Positions 9,274 to 17,302 of a stretch of DNA of 64,000 nt are shown here, in pieces; within the stretch, counting starts at the first letter, position 1; each line of letters begins with the position of its first letter. The DNA is from Zhongshania sp. R06B22 (GTDB lineage: Bacteria; Pseudomonadota; Gammaproteobacteria; Pseudomonadales; Spongiibacteraceae): contig NZ_JBFRYB010000001.1 in the NCBI RefSeq assembly GCF_040892595.1, forward strand, positions 1,860,001 through 1,924,000, in the 5' to 3' direction. The notes under the pieces are model-generated. The model saw nothing but the letters and a program-made list of their open reading frames with translations, was not told where the DNA came from and did no database searches. The position numbers and the translations under genes are program-made.

Positions 9274-9274
9274 A

Positions 9275-10336
9275 ATGCGTGATGTTGCGATAGTTGCCTT
9301 TGCGCAATCGAATTGCCAGCGAGATGCCGGCGCGCAAAATGAAGTAGAACTGATCATGCCAGTGCTCAGTGAAGTGTTTAAGCAAGCGGGGATTAACAAC
9401 GCCCAAGACGTTGACTTCACCTGTTCTGGCAGCTGCGATTATCAGCAGGGCGCAGCGTTTGCCTTTGTTGCCGGTGTTGATGCCTTGGGCGCAGTGCCGC
9501 CAATTAAAGAATCGCATGTGGAAATGGATGCAGCTTGGGCACTTTACGAAGCGTGGCTGAAAATCCAAATGGGACAAGCTGAGTCAGCGCTGTTATACGG
9601 TTTTGGCAAATCTTCTCCGGGTGAGCTACCCATCGTGTTGTCTCAACAACTTGATCCCTATTACCTCGCACCGCTGTGGGTAGACAGTATCGCCTTTGCC
9701 GCTATGCAGGCGAGAACGATGTTGGATTCAGGCGAAATTACTGAGAACGATATGGCTGAGGTCGTGGCGCGCTCTAGAAATAATGCCTTGGCGAATAATC
9801 CCCACGCGCAGTTAAAAGGCGATCAGACCGCTGCCGACTTATTGAAAGAAGCGACCTATGTGTCGCCGCTGCGTCGTCATGATTGCTGCCCAATCTCAGA
9901 TGGCGCCTGCGCCATGATTATCTGCACCATCGAGAAAGCGAAAGAATGGGGCAAGCCCTACGCAGTGATAAAAGGCATAGATCACCGCATTGAGACTCAC
10001 CACATTGGCTCGCGTGATTTAAGCCGCTCGGTATCAACTGAAATCGCCGCTAAGGCAGCGGGTGTGGCAAATGGTCCGGTTGATGTTGCCGAACTGTACG
10101 CGCCCTTTAGTCATCAAGAAATTATTCTGAAAAAGGCCTTGGGCCTGGGTGACGACACCGTGGTTAATCCATCTGGTGGCGTGTTGGCGGGTAACGTGAT
10201 GATGGCATCAGGTTTGTCGCGTATTGGTGAAGTTGCCATGCGCATTATTCGTGGCGAAGCAAAACGCGGTGTTGCCCACGCGACATCAGGTCCGTGCTTG
10301 CAACAAAACCTGATTACCGTACTGGAGGCAAAATAA
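9275..10336 (+). CDS. Thiolase-fold protein lacking thiolase Cys, likely Ltp2-type aldolase subunit
   Basis: A 353-residue SCP-x/nonspecific lipid-transfer-type thiolase homologue. The start is ATG 9275, two bases after the DUF35 stop and preceded by GAGGG. The usual nucleophilic Cys position is replaced (HVEMDAAWALYEAW, about 81-94), the GHP histidine motif reads GNV (Ala305-Gly306-Asn307), and the SCP2-thiolase ELHDCF motif reads ELYAPF with Tyr275. Loss of Cys together with a Tyr in this motif is what is known of Ltp2-type retro-aldolases, which cleave beta-hydroxyacyl-CoA side chains with a DUF35 partner. I therefore infer aldolase rather than thiolase chemistry. The next gene overlaps by one base. 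Confidence 0.85.
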   Translation: MRDVAIVAFAQSNCQRDAGAQNEVELIMPVLSEVFKQAGINNAQDVDFTCSGSCDYQQGAAFAFVAGVDALGAVPPIKESHVEMDAAWALYEAWLKIQMGQAESALLYGFGKSSPGELPIVLSQQLDPYYLAPLWVDSIAFAAMQARTMLDSGEITENDMAEVVARSRNNALANNPHAQLKGDQTAADLLKEATYVSPLRRHDCCPISDGACAMIICTIEKAKEWGKPYAVIKGIDHRIETHHIGSRDLSRSVSTEIAAKAAGVANGPVDVAELYAPFSHQEIILKKALGLGDDTVVNPSGGVLAGNVMMASGLSRIGEVAMRIIRGEAKRGVAHATSGPCLQQNLITVLEAK

Positions 10337-11499
10337 TGGCTCAGTTAGCTGCTGTTGTTGGCGTAGGCCAAACAAAATATAAAACCAAACGCAAAGATGT
10401 TTCTATTGCGGGCATGGTGCGCGAAGCCGCGGTCAATGCCCTCGAAGATGCAGGTTTAACCTGGGATGACATCGACGCGGTCATTATTGGTAAGGCGCCG
10501 GATATGTTTGAAGGCGTAATTATGCCTGAACTGTATCTAACCGACGCGCTGGGCTGTAATGGCAAGCCAATGTTGCGGGTACACACAGCGGGTTCGGTGG
10601 GTGGTTCTACCGCCATTGTTGCTGCATCGTATGTGCAAAGCGGGGTGTTTAAACGTATTTTGACTGTGTCTTATGAGAAGCAGTCAGAGTCGAATGCGAT
10701 GTGGGCGCTGTCAAATCCACAGCCTTTCTCACCGCATTTAAATGCCGGTGCAGGCGGTTATTTCGCGCCGATTATTCGCGAGTATATGCATCGTTCAGGC
10801 GCACCCTACGACGCCGGTATCAAGGTGGCGGTTAAGGATCGTTTGCACGGTTCTAAAAACCCATTGGCGCATTTACAGCTGCCAAATATTACCCTCAAGG
10901 AAGTTGAAGACAGCCCAATGCTGTGGGAACCGCTGAGATTCTTGGAAGCCTGCCCCTCATCTGACGGTGCCTGTGCCATGGTTATCGCCAACGAAGAGCT
11001 GGCGGCTAAGTCACCCCGTAAACCGGCGTGGATTCGCGGCGCGGCAATGCGTTCAGAACCTACAATGTATGCGGGTCGCAACCAGGTGAATCCACAGGCG
11101 GGTATCGATTGCGCCAAGGATGTTTACGCGCAGGCCGGTATTCATAATCCACGCAAGGATTTCGACTGTGCTGAAGTCTATGTGCCATTCTCTTGGTACG
11201 AGCCAATGTGGCTTGAAAACCTTGGCTTTGCCGATCCCGGCAAGGGCTGGGAATTGACCATGGCTGGTGCGACCTCCCTGATCGAGGGCGGTGACATTCC
11301 CTGGAACTGCTCAGGCGGCGTCTTGTGTTCTAACCCCATTGGCGCATCAGGTATGATTCGCTTTGCAGAAGCTGCCCAGCAGGTGCGTGGTGAAGCGGGT
11401 GGTCATCAGGTAGACGGCGCCAAAACAGCGCTTGGGCATGCCTATGGTGGCGGCGCGCAGTTCTTCTCAATGTGGGTCGTGAGCTCAGAGAAGCCGTAA
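10336..11499 (+). CDS. Second thiolase-fold protein lacking thiolase Cys
   Basis: A 387-residue thiolase-fold protein, paralogous to its upstream neighbour. The start ATG overlaps the preceding stop (TAATG) and has a GGAGG site, so translation is coupled. The active-site segment reads VHTAGSVGGSTA (about 82-93) with no Cys; GHP is replaced by SNP (in CSNPIGASG, about 331-339); the C-terminal glycine loop HAYGGGAQFF is kept; and the ELHDCF motif reads AEVYVPFSWYE with Tyr282. Both members of the pair thus lack the thiolase catalytic set. Likely forms a hetero-oligomer with the first thiolase-like protein and the DUF35 protein. A condensing role cannot be excluded. Confidence 0.85.
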   Translation: MAQLAAVVGVGQTKYKTKRKDVSIAGMVREAAVNALEDAGLTWDDIDAVIIGKAPDMFEGVIMPELYLTDALGCNGKPMLRVHTAGSVGGSTAIVAASYVQSGVFKRILTVSYEKQSESNAMWALSNPQPFSPHLNAGAGGYFAPIIREYMHRSGAPYDAGIKVAVKDRLHGSKNPLAHLQLPNITLKEVEDSPMLWEPLRFLEACPSSDGACAMVIANEELAAKSPRKPAWIRGAAMRSEPTMYAGRNQVNPQAGIDCAKDVYAQAGIHNPRKDFDCAEVYVPFSWYEPMWLENLGFADPGKGWELTMAGATSLIEGGDIPWNCSGGVLCSNPIGASGMIRFAEAAQQVRGEAGGHQVDGAKTALGHAYGGGAQFFSMWVVSSEKP

Positions 11500-11687
11500 T
11501 TCGCTAAGCCGCCATTTAGTGCTATTCACCTAGGCTCGTCTCTTGGGAGGATGGTGGCGCTAGGTGGCGGTTGTTATATTTGTGAATACTTTGTACTGCG
11601 GTGAACAATGCTATTGTTGCCAGCAGTATCAAATTTTTTCAGAATAGTTTGCGAATATCGCACAGAAAATAATAAGGGATTGAGAAT

Positions 11688-13319
11688 ATGACTATGCAAT
11701 TTAACCTCGCAGATTTATTTGAAGCCGTTGCTGACAAGGTGCCGGAGCGCGAGGCGCTAGTCTGCGGAGCGAGCCGTTGTAGCTATGCAGAATTGGATGC
11801 TGGCGCCAATCAAATGGCCCACTATATGGCATCTAAGGGTGTTAAAGCGGGCGATCACGTCGGCCTGTATATGTATAACTGCAATGAGTATCTGGAAGCG
11901 ATGCTCGCCTGTTTCAAAATTCGCGCTGTGCCAATCAACGTCAACTATCGCTATGTAAAAGATGAGTTGTTATATATTTTTGATAATGCAGACATGGTCG
12001 CCTGTATTCATCACCGTGAATTTATTCCGGCCATCGCTGAGGTTCGCAGTGCCGCCAAGACCCTAAAATTATGTATTGCCGTTGCTGACCATACTGAAGA
12101 GCCGCTGGCGACAATTGACGCTGTGGATTACCACACCGTGCGGGAAACCCAGTCTAAAGAGCGCAACTTCGGTGAGCGCTCAGGGGATGACTATTTCATT
12201 CTCTACACCGGTGGCACCACTGGCATGCCTAAAGGCGTGATGTGGCCGCATAAGAATGTATTTTTTGCAGCCATGGGCGGCGGTGGGCACTTTTCACCCC
12301 TAGGTGCCTGTGAGAAGCCAGAAGACATGGCCAGCCGCGTTACTGAGCACGCCTTGCGCGGTATTGCGCTGGCGCCACTGATGCACGGCGCGTCATGGTG
12401 GTACGCCTGTATTCAGCTATTGGCGGGCAACGCCTTAATCCTTAATCATCAGCGCTCTTTTAATGGCGAAGCGATTTGGCAGGTTGTTCAAGACGAGAAA
12501 GTGAACGCGGTGCAAATCGTTGGCGACGCCATGGCTATTCCGCTGCTGGATGCCCTAGACGCAAATGTTGATCGCTGGGATTTAAGCGCGGTATTTAATG
12601 TTGGTTCCGGCGGTGCGATCTTCTCTGAAGCTAAGCAAGAAGCCTTTAAAAAGCATTTCCCCAATGTCTTTATCACCAACAGCTTCGGCTCGTCCGAAGG
12701 TGGTCAAATGGGTATGGATAACGGCAGCAAAAAGACCGCATCTGGCCTTGGCAATGTAAGCCGCACAGATTTTATGGACGTGCTCATAAATCTTGAGGGC
12801 GACACTTGGCGTCATGCGGAGCTAGGTGAAACCGGTATTTTTGCCCGCGCTGGGTATATCCCAAATGGTTATTACAACGACCCTGTGAAAACCGCAAAAA
12901 CCTTTATTCAAGTAGATGGTAAGACGTGGTTGCTAACTGGTGATGCTGCCAAGCTCGAAGATGACGGTTCAATCACTGTATTTGGGCGGGGTTCTAATTG
13001 CATCAATAGTGGCGGCGAAAAAATCTTCCCTGAAGAAGTGGAAGTCGCACTCAAAGCCCACACCGGAATATTTGATGCTCTGGTTGTCGGCGTTGATGAT
13101 GAGCGCTGGGGCAGTCGAGTGAGCGCTGTTATTCAGGCCCGCGAGGGAACGGAGTTAAGCCTAGAAAATATTCAAGAGCACTGCCGCAAGCATATTGCTG
13201 GCTACAAAGTGCCCAGAGAAATCCATTTGATAGACGAACTGCCCCGCGCGCCAAGTGGTAAACCAGATTATAAAACCGCCAAGGCCTATGCCGACAGTGG
13301 TAAAGGCGCTGTTGCCTAA
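11688..13319 (+). CDS. Acyl-CoA synthetase (FadD-like)
   Basis: A 543-residue AMP-forming CoA ligase that activates a carboxylic acid with ATP and CoA. The phosphate loop YTGGTTGMPKGVM lies at about 173-185, the adenylate motif as NSFGSSEGGQMG, the hinge region as TGDAAKLEDDGSITVFGRG, and the catalytic lysine in PSGKPDYKTAK near the C-terminus. The style resembles the FadD17/FadD19 group that activates sterol side chains in actinobacteria; that is a judgement by eye. It is separated by 188 bp from the thiolase-like genes, so it may have an extra promoter, but it lies in the same direction as the whole cluster. Confidence 0.9.
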   Translation: MTMQFNLADLFEAVADKVPEREALVCGASRCSYAELDAGANQMAHYMASKGVKAGDHVGLYMYNCNEYLEAMLACFKIRAVPINVNYRYVKDELLYIFDNADMVACIHHREFIPAIAEVRSAAKTLKLCIAVADHTEEPLATIDAVDYHTVRETQSKERNFGERSGDDYFILYTGGTTGMPKGVMWPHKNVFFAAMGGGGHFSPLGACEKPEDMASRVTEHALRGIALAPLMHGASWWYACIQLLAGNALILNHQRSFNGEAIWQVVQDEKVNAVQIVGDAMAIPLLDALDANVDRWDLSAVFNVGSGGAIFSEAKQEAFKKHFPNVFITNSFGSSEGGQMGMDNGSKKTASGLGNVSRTDFMDVLINLEGDTWRHAELGETGIFARAGYIPNGYYNDPVKTAKTFIQVDGKTWLLTGDAAKLEDDGSITVFGRGSNCINSGGEKIFPEEVEVALKAHTGIFDALVVGVDDERWGSRVSAVIQAREGTELSLENIQEHCRKHIAGYKVPREIHLIDELPRAPSGKPDYKTAKAYADSGKGAVA

Positions 13320-13334
13320 ATACGTTCTGGTAGC

Positions 13335-13381
13335 GGGGCAGAGCATCATGGCGGCCAAGCTGTGTGCCGCTTCGCTGCCCC
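13335..13381 (+). terminator. GC-rich stem-loop between ligase and crotonase genes
   Basis: GGGGCAG (13335-13341) and CTGCCCC (13375-13381) pair across a 33-nt loop, starting 15 nt after the ligase stop codon. There is no U-tract. It may set mRNA stability or partly attenuate the operon rather than end it. Confidence 0.4.
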
Positions 13382-13422
13382 TGCTTACCGCGCAGTAATA
13401 ATAAATTTTACGGAGCTCAAAT

Positions 13423-14244
13423 ATGGCCACTGAATTAGCCATCAGTACTAAAACCTGTCTTATCGAACAGGAAGGCAATGTTCTAATTGTCACCCTAAAC
13501 AGACCCGAGGCTAAGAATGCCTTTAATCCAGAAATGCTGCTGGGTTTGTATAAAGCGTGGCGTCTACTAGACGAAGATGACAGTTTATATTGCGCCATTC
13601 TTACCGCCAATGGCGATACGTTTTGCGCCGGTATGGACTTAAAAGTCGGCCCCGATGGCGACCAAGGCACCACCCAAGAATTTATGGATTTAATGGGCAC
13701 CGTCCCCAATATTCATTGGCAGGCACTGCTGCGTGAAAACCGCCCCTGCAAGCCACTGCTGCTTGCTGTAGAGGGCTACGCACTGGCCGGTGGCACCGAG
13801 ATGCTGCAGGGCACCGATATTCGTGTTGCGGCAGAAGATGCTATTTTCGGTGTAACTGAAGTGGCGCGCGGCTTGTACCCAATGTCGGGATCTACCATTC
13901 GCTTGCGCAAGCAAATTCCCTACTGTTTGGCCGCTGAAATTTTGCTCTTGGGCGAACATATCACCGCGCAACAGGCCCTAGATTTTGGCCTGATTAACCG
14001 TATTGTTCCCAAGGGCGAAACCTTGAACGAAGCGAAGAAGTTGGCAGAAAGAATATGTGCCAATGGCCCGCTTGCGGTTAAGGCCGTGGTGCGTTCACTG
14101 CGTGAGCACACCGAACATTTAGCTGAAGACGACGCCATGCAGAAATCCGATGAATTGGCTGGTCCGGTCTTTGGTTCTAAAGACGCCAAAGAAGGTATGC
14201 GCGCCTTTAAAGAAAAACGTCCTGCAGTCTTCACCGGCAGCTAA
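13423..14244 (+). CDS. Enoyl-CoA hydratase (crotonase family)
   Basis: A 273-residue crotonase. Both acidic residues used for hydration are in place: Glu126 in the LAGGTEMLQGTD loop and Glu146 in FGVTEVARGLYP; the oxyanion-hole segment is FCAGMDLK (about 67-74). It should hydrate a 2-enoyl-CoA to the 3-hydroxyacyl-CoA, which is the substrate an aldolase of the upstream type would cleave. Ribosome-binding site ACGGAG is well placed. It is followed after 8 bp by a 44-bp perfect inverted repeat and then the racemase-type gene. Confidence 0.9.
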   Translation: MATELAISTKTCLIEQEGNVLIVTLNRPEAKNAFNPEMLLGLYKAWRLLDEDDSLYCAILTANGDTFCAGMDLKVGPDGDQGTTQEFMDLMGTVPNIHWQALLRENRPCKPLLLAVEGYALAGGTEMLQGTDIRVAAEDAIFGVTEVARGLYPMSGSTIRLRKQIPYCLAAEILLLGEHITAQQALDFGLINRIVPKGETLNEAKKLAERICANGPLAVKAVVRSLREHTEHLAEDDAMQKSDELAGPVFGSKDAKEGMRAFKEKRPAVFTGS

Positions 14245-14252
14245 GCTCTTTT

Positions 14253-14296
14253 ACAGCGCGGCAGCGATTCAAGGTCTTGAATCGCTGCCGCGCTGT
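14253..14296. repeat. 44-bp perfect inverted repeat inside the operon
   Basis: Two 21-bp arms (14253-14273 and 14276-14296) are exact reverse complements around GT. The arms are GC-rich (begin ACAGCGCGGCAGCG). In RNA this would be one of the most stable hairpins of the window. It begins 8 nt after the crotonase stop and lies 45 nt before the next start. It lacks a U-tract, so an intrinsic terminator is doubtful; an RNase barrier that gives the upstream genes more stable mRNA is an alternative. Confidence 0.75.
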
Positions 14297-14341
14297 GATG
14301 CTCCCTTCCAGTTACACCCTTCTTACACAGCGAGAAAATAA

Positions 14342-15493
14342 ATGTCCGGGCCACTCACAGGTTTTCGTATTATTGAAATGGCCGGCATAGGTCCTGCGCC
14401 GTATGCCTGTATGTTGTTGTCAGACCTTGGGGCAGAAGTCATTCGCATAGACCGCACCTCTGGCGGTGGCTTGGGCGCGCATCCCGGTGATATTACTGCG
14501 CGTGGCCGAAAATCGATTGCGGTAGATCTTAAAAAAACCGCCGGTATTGAGGTGGTTCTGCAGCTAGTAGAAACCGCCGATGTATTAATAGAGTGCTTCC
14601 GGCCCGGCGTGATGGAAAAGCTAGGACTGGGGCCGGATGACTGCGCCAAACGTAATGCGGGCTTAATTTATGGTCGCATGACCGGCTGGGGGCAAGATGG
14701 GCCGCTGGCAAAGCGGGCAGGGCATGATCTCAACTACATCGCGATTACCGGTTTACTAGACAGTTTTGGCAACGCTGGCGAGGCGCCACCGACACCCTTG
14801 AATGTGATAGGTGATCTTGGTGGTGGCTCCATGTTTTTATTGCTGGGCGTGCTGGCGGCATTGTTAGAAAGAAAACAGTCGGGTGTTGGTCAGGTTATTG
14901 ATGCCGCCATCTGCGATGGCACGGTATCGCTACTGAGCACCATTCACGGCCTCAGAGGTATTCAATTCTGGGAGTTGGAACGCGAGCAAAATATGCTAGA
15001 TGGCGGCGCGCCATTTTATCGAAGCTATTTGTGCAAAGACGGCCGCTCCATGTCGGTTGGCGCCATAGAGCCCCAGTTCTATGCGCAAATGCTAGCGATT
15101 CTGGATTTGGATTTTGGCGGCAGTGATTATTTTTCCCAAATGGATAAGACCGCATGGCCGGCGCGCAGAGCGCAAATGGCGGCCAAGTTCTTAGAGAAAA
15201 CCCGTGACGAGTGGGCTGTCTTGTTTGACGGCAGCGATGCCTGCGTTGCGCCGATACTGGACTTGGAAGAAGCTGAGAGTTTCCCGCATAATGCTGCAAG
15301 GCAAAACCTTGTTCGTCGCGACAATGTTTTGCAATCGGCGCCCGCACCACGTTTCTCTCGTACGCCAGGGCAAATCCAACATGCTCCCGTCGCTGAAGGC
15401 GCAAATTCTGCGTCAATCCTGGCGTCTCTGGGGTTAGAACAAAGTCACATAGACCAGCTCTTAGCTGGGGGCGTGATCAAACAAGCGGATTAA
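14342..15493 (+). CDS. Alpha-methylacyl-CoA racemase-type CaiB/BaiF family protein
   Basis: A 383-residue family III CoA-transferase-fold protein. It has the two catalytic residues of alpha-methylacyl-CoA racemase rather than the transferase aspartate: His128 in RAGHDLNYIA and Asp158 in NVIGDLGGGSM, matching His126/Asp156 of the mycobacterial enzyme in spacing. Racemases of this group turn (2R)- into (2S)-methylacyl-CoA so that beta-oxidation of sterol and isoprenoid side chains can proceed. That gives the best hint that the operon handles a methyl-branched acid. The next gene starts 4 bp after its stop. The ribosome-binding site is weak. Confidence 0.87.
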   Translation: MSGPLTGFRIIEMAGIGPAPYACMLLSDLGAEVIRIDRTSGGGLGAHPGDITARGRKSIAVDLKKTAGIEVVLQLVETADVLIECFRPGVMEKLGLGPDDCAKRNAGLIYGRMTGWGQDGPLAKRAGHDLNYIAITGLLDSFGNAGEAPPTPLNVIGDLGGGSMFLLLGVLAALLERKQSGVGQVIDAAICDGTVSLLSTIHGLRGIQFWELEREQNMLDGGAPFYRSYLCKDGRSMSVGAIEPQFYAQMLAILDLDFGGSDYFSQMDKTAWPARRAQMAAKFLEKTRDEWAVLFDGSDACVAPILDLEEAESFPHNAARQNLVRRDNVLQSAPAPRFSRTPGQIQHAPVAEGANSASILASLGLEQSHIDQLLAGGVIKQAD

Positions 15494-15497
15494 CAAA

Positions 15498-16172
15498 ATG
15501 ACTGATGTTGTAAAGGTCTTTAGCGACTTAGTGAATGAACGGCGTTCGGTGCGGGCTTTCTTACCAAAACCCGTCGCCCAGTCTGAGTTAGAGTCTATTT
15601 TTGGGCTTGCTCAGCGCGCGCCATCAAACTGTAATACCCAACCTTGGCAAGTGGCGGTGGCCAGCGGTGAAAGTATTGAGAATTTGCGCAGTAAAATTTT
15701 GCCGGCATTCAGCGCCGGTGAATGGACAATGGATTTTCCCTACGATGGCAAATATCAGGGCGTCTATAAAGAGCGTCAATATAAGGCAGCGGCAGATCTA
15801 TACGATGCCATGGGCATTACCCGCGAAAATAAAGTAGCGCGCAATGAACAGTTTATGAAGAACTACGAGTTCTTTGGCGCGCCGCATGTCGCTTTTCTGT
15901 TTTTGCCCGAGCCCTTTGGTCTTCGCGAAGCGGCAGATTTAGGCATGTACGCGCAAACGCTAATGTTAAGTATTGCTGCGCACGGCTTGGCCAGCTGCCC
16001 GCAGACGGCGCTGAGCTTTAACTGTGATTTGGTCAGGCAGGAACTCAATATAGACCCCGCCAATAAATTACTTTTCGGATTGTCTTTTGGTTTTGAAGAC
16101 ACTAAACACGCAGTAAATGCCTGTCGCACCGACAGAGCCGAACTGTCAGACACAGTAAAATTTTACAGTTAA
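15498..16172 (+). CDS. Nitroreductase-family flavoprotein
   Basis: A 224-residue FMN-dependent nitroreductase-fold protein. The N-terminal NERRSVRAFLPKPV and RAPSNCNTQPW segments bind FMN phosphate and flavin; the C-terminal half has the SLSIAAHGLASCPQ-like segment (LMLSIAAHGLASCPQTAL). Such enzymes reduce nitro groups, quinones or enones, or oxidise using flavin. In an operon with CoA-ester enzymes an enone/quinone or double-bond step in catabolism is more likely than nitro reduction. It follows the racemase gene by 4 bp, so it is co-translated with it. Substrate unknown. Confidence 0.85.
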   Translation: MTDVVKVFSDLVNERRSVRAFLPKPVAQSELESIFGLAQRAPSNCNTQPWQVAVASGESIENLRSKILPAFSAGEWTMDFPYDGKYQGVYKERQYKAAADLYDAMGITRENKVARNEQFMKNYEFFGAPHVAFLFLPEPFGLREAADLGMYAQTLMLSIAAHGLASCPQTALSFNCDLVRQELNIDPANKLLFGLSFGFEDTKHAVNACRTDRAELSDTVKFYS

Positions 16173-16218
16173 GCGGAGCGAACCAGCTCTCCCTAGATTA
16201 AATAATAAAGAGAAGACT

Positions 16219-16986
16219 ATGAGCGACACGCTATTACAGCAGCTGGATGACGACGGTGTATTACTACTAACCCTAAATCGCCCGCGCAAAAAGAATGCCT
16301 TTAATAATGAGCAATGGCTGGCTTTCAGAGATGCTCTTACAGCAGCAAATACTGACCCCCGTGTTGCCTGTGTGGTAATCACCGGCGCCGGTACAGATTT
16401 CTCATCTGGAGTTGATCTCAATGATTTCGCAGATGCAGATGGTGAGCACCCCTTTGAGTCTTCAGCTAAGGCCTTGGTAGATTTTGACAAGCCCGTTGTC
16501 AGCGCCGCCCGCGGTGTGGCTGTGGGTGGTGGTGCCACCCTATTACTGCATACAGATGTAGTATACGTGGGTAGCAGTTTACGTTTGCGCTTTCCCTTTA
16601 CCGCCCTGGGCCTAGTGCCTGAATGGGGAAGTAGCTACCAGCTACAGGCCATTATTGGCGCCCGCAAAGCGGCAGAACTTATGTATACCTCTGAGTGGAT
16701 AAACGCTGAGAAAGCGGTTGAAGTGGGTATTGCCACCGCATGCTTTGATGACGAAGAACTCTTAGAAAAAGCCATGGCTAAGGCCCGTGAAATTGCACAT
16801 TGGTCGATTTCGTCCTTGGTAGAAACCAAAAAATTAATGCGCAATGTGCACCGCGCCGCTATTCATTCTGCAATGGGCGGTGAAGCCGAAGGCATGTCAC
16901 GGCTAGCGGGCACCCCAGAAAATATTGAAGGGGTAGTGGCTATTATGGAAAAGCGTCCCGCCAATTTTAAACAATTTAGAAAGTAG
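16219..16986 (+). CDS. Crotonase-family enoyl-CoA isomerase-like protein
   Basis: A 255-residue crotonase. The oxyanion hole is FSSGVDLNDF (about 61-70). The first hydratase glutamate is missing (the loop reads VGGGATLLLHTD) and the second hydratase position carries Thr/Ala (FPFTALGLVPEWGSS), but Glu135 in LVPEWGSS sits where delta3,delta2-enoyl-CoA isomerases keep their single catalytic Glu. I therefore favour an isomerase over a hydratase, complementing the hydratase at 13423. It is the last gene of the plus-strand operon; a stem-loop follows at 17001-17025. Confidence 0.85.
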   Translation: MSDTLLQQLDDDGVLLLTLNRPRKKNAFNNEQWLAFRDALTAANTDPRVACVVITGAGTDFSSGVDLNDFADADGEHPFESSAKALVDFDKPVVSAARGVAVGGGATLLLHTDVVYVGSSLRLRFPFTALGLVPEWGSSYQLQAIIGARKAAELMYTSEWINAEKAVEVGIATACFDDEELLEKAMAKAREIAHWSISSLVETKKLMRNVHRAAIHSAMGGEAEGMSRLAGTPENIEGVVAIMEKRPANFKQFRK

Positions 16987-17302
16987 CAGCTATGGAAATA
17001 CCCCTTACATACCCGGTGTGAGGGGCTTCAGCTCTACAGTATTGGACATTCCATTCAGCTGACTAGACCTTGTTGACCGCTATACTGCCTACGACGTGTA
17101 TTTGAAATGACTTTTCGGTATGTCCTATCTCATACGTTAGCTCGGAAGTGGATGGAGGCAGTATGAGCTTGCAGTTGGTACGTTTTAGGGGTGGAGCTCT
17201 ATACGATTAGCTCAAATGTGATGCTCAGAATTGCGAAAATATGAGTAGTTAAGGTGTAGGTGACGACAAGGGAAATGAAAGTTTTCCTTGCCAAACTAGC
17301 AT
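16987..17302. other. Convergent intergenic region with two stem-loops
   Basis: No gene seen. For the plus-strand operon, CCCCTTACA and TGTGAGGGG (17001-17025) form a 9-bp stem with one G-U pair and a 7-nt loop, 15 nt past the stop. For the minus-strand AraC gene, CAAGGGAAA and TTTTCCTTG (17267-17290) form an imperfect stem 12 nt past its stop. Both are plausible but lack textbook U-tracts. Confidence 0.5.

Noticed and set aside
9257..9274. Earlier ATG for the first thiolase-like gene
   Set aside because: It would overlap the DUF35 gene; ATG 9275 has a better ribosome-binding site and usual N-terminus.
13161..13709. 182-codon minus-strand open frame across the ligase/crotonase junction
   Set aside because: Overlaps two genes with conserved catalytic motifs on the other strand.
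14952..15416. 154-codon minus-strand open frame inside the racemase-type gene
   Set aside because: Antisense to a well supported gene; composition is that of a shadow frame.
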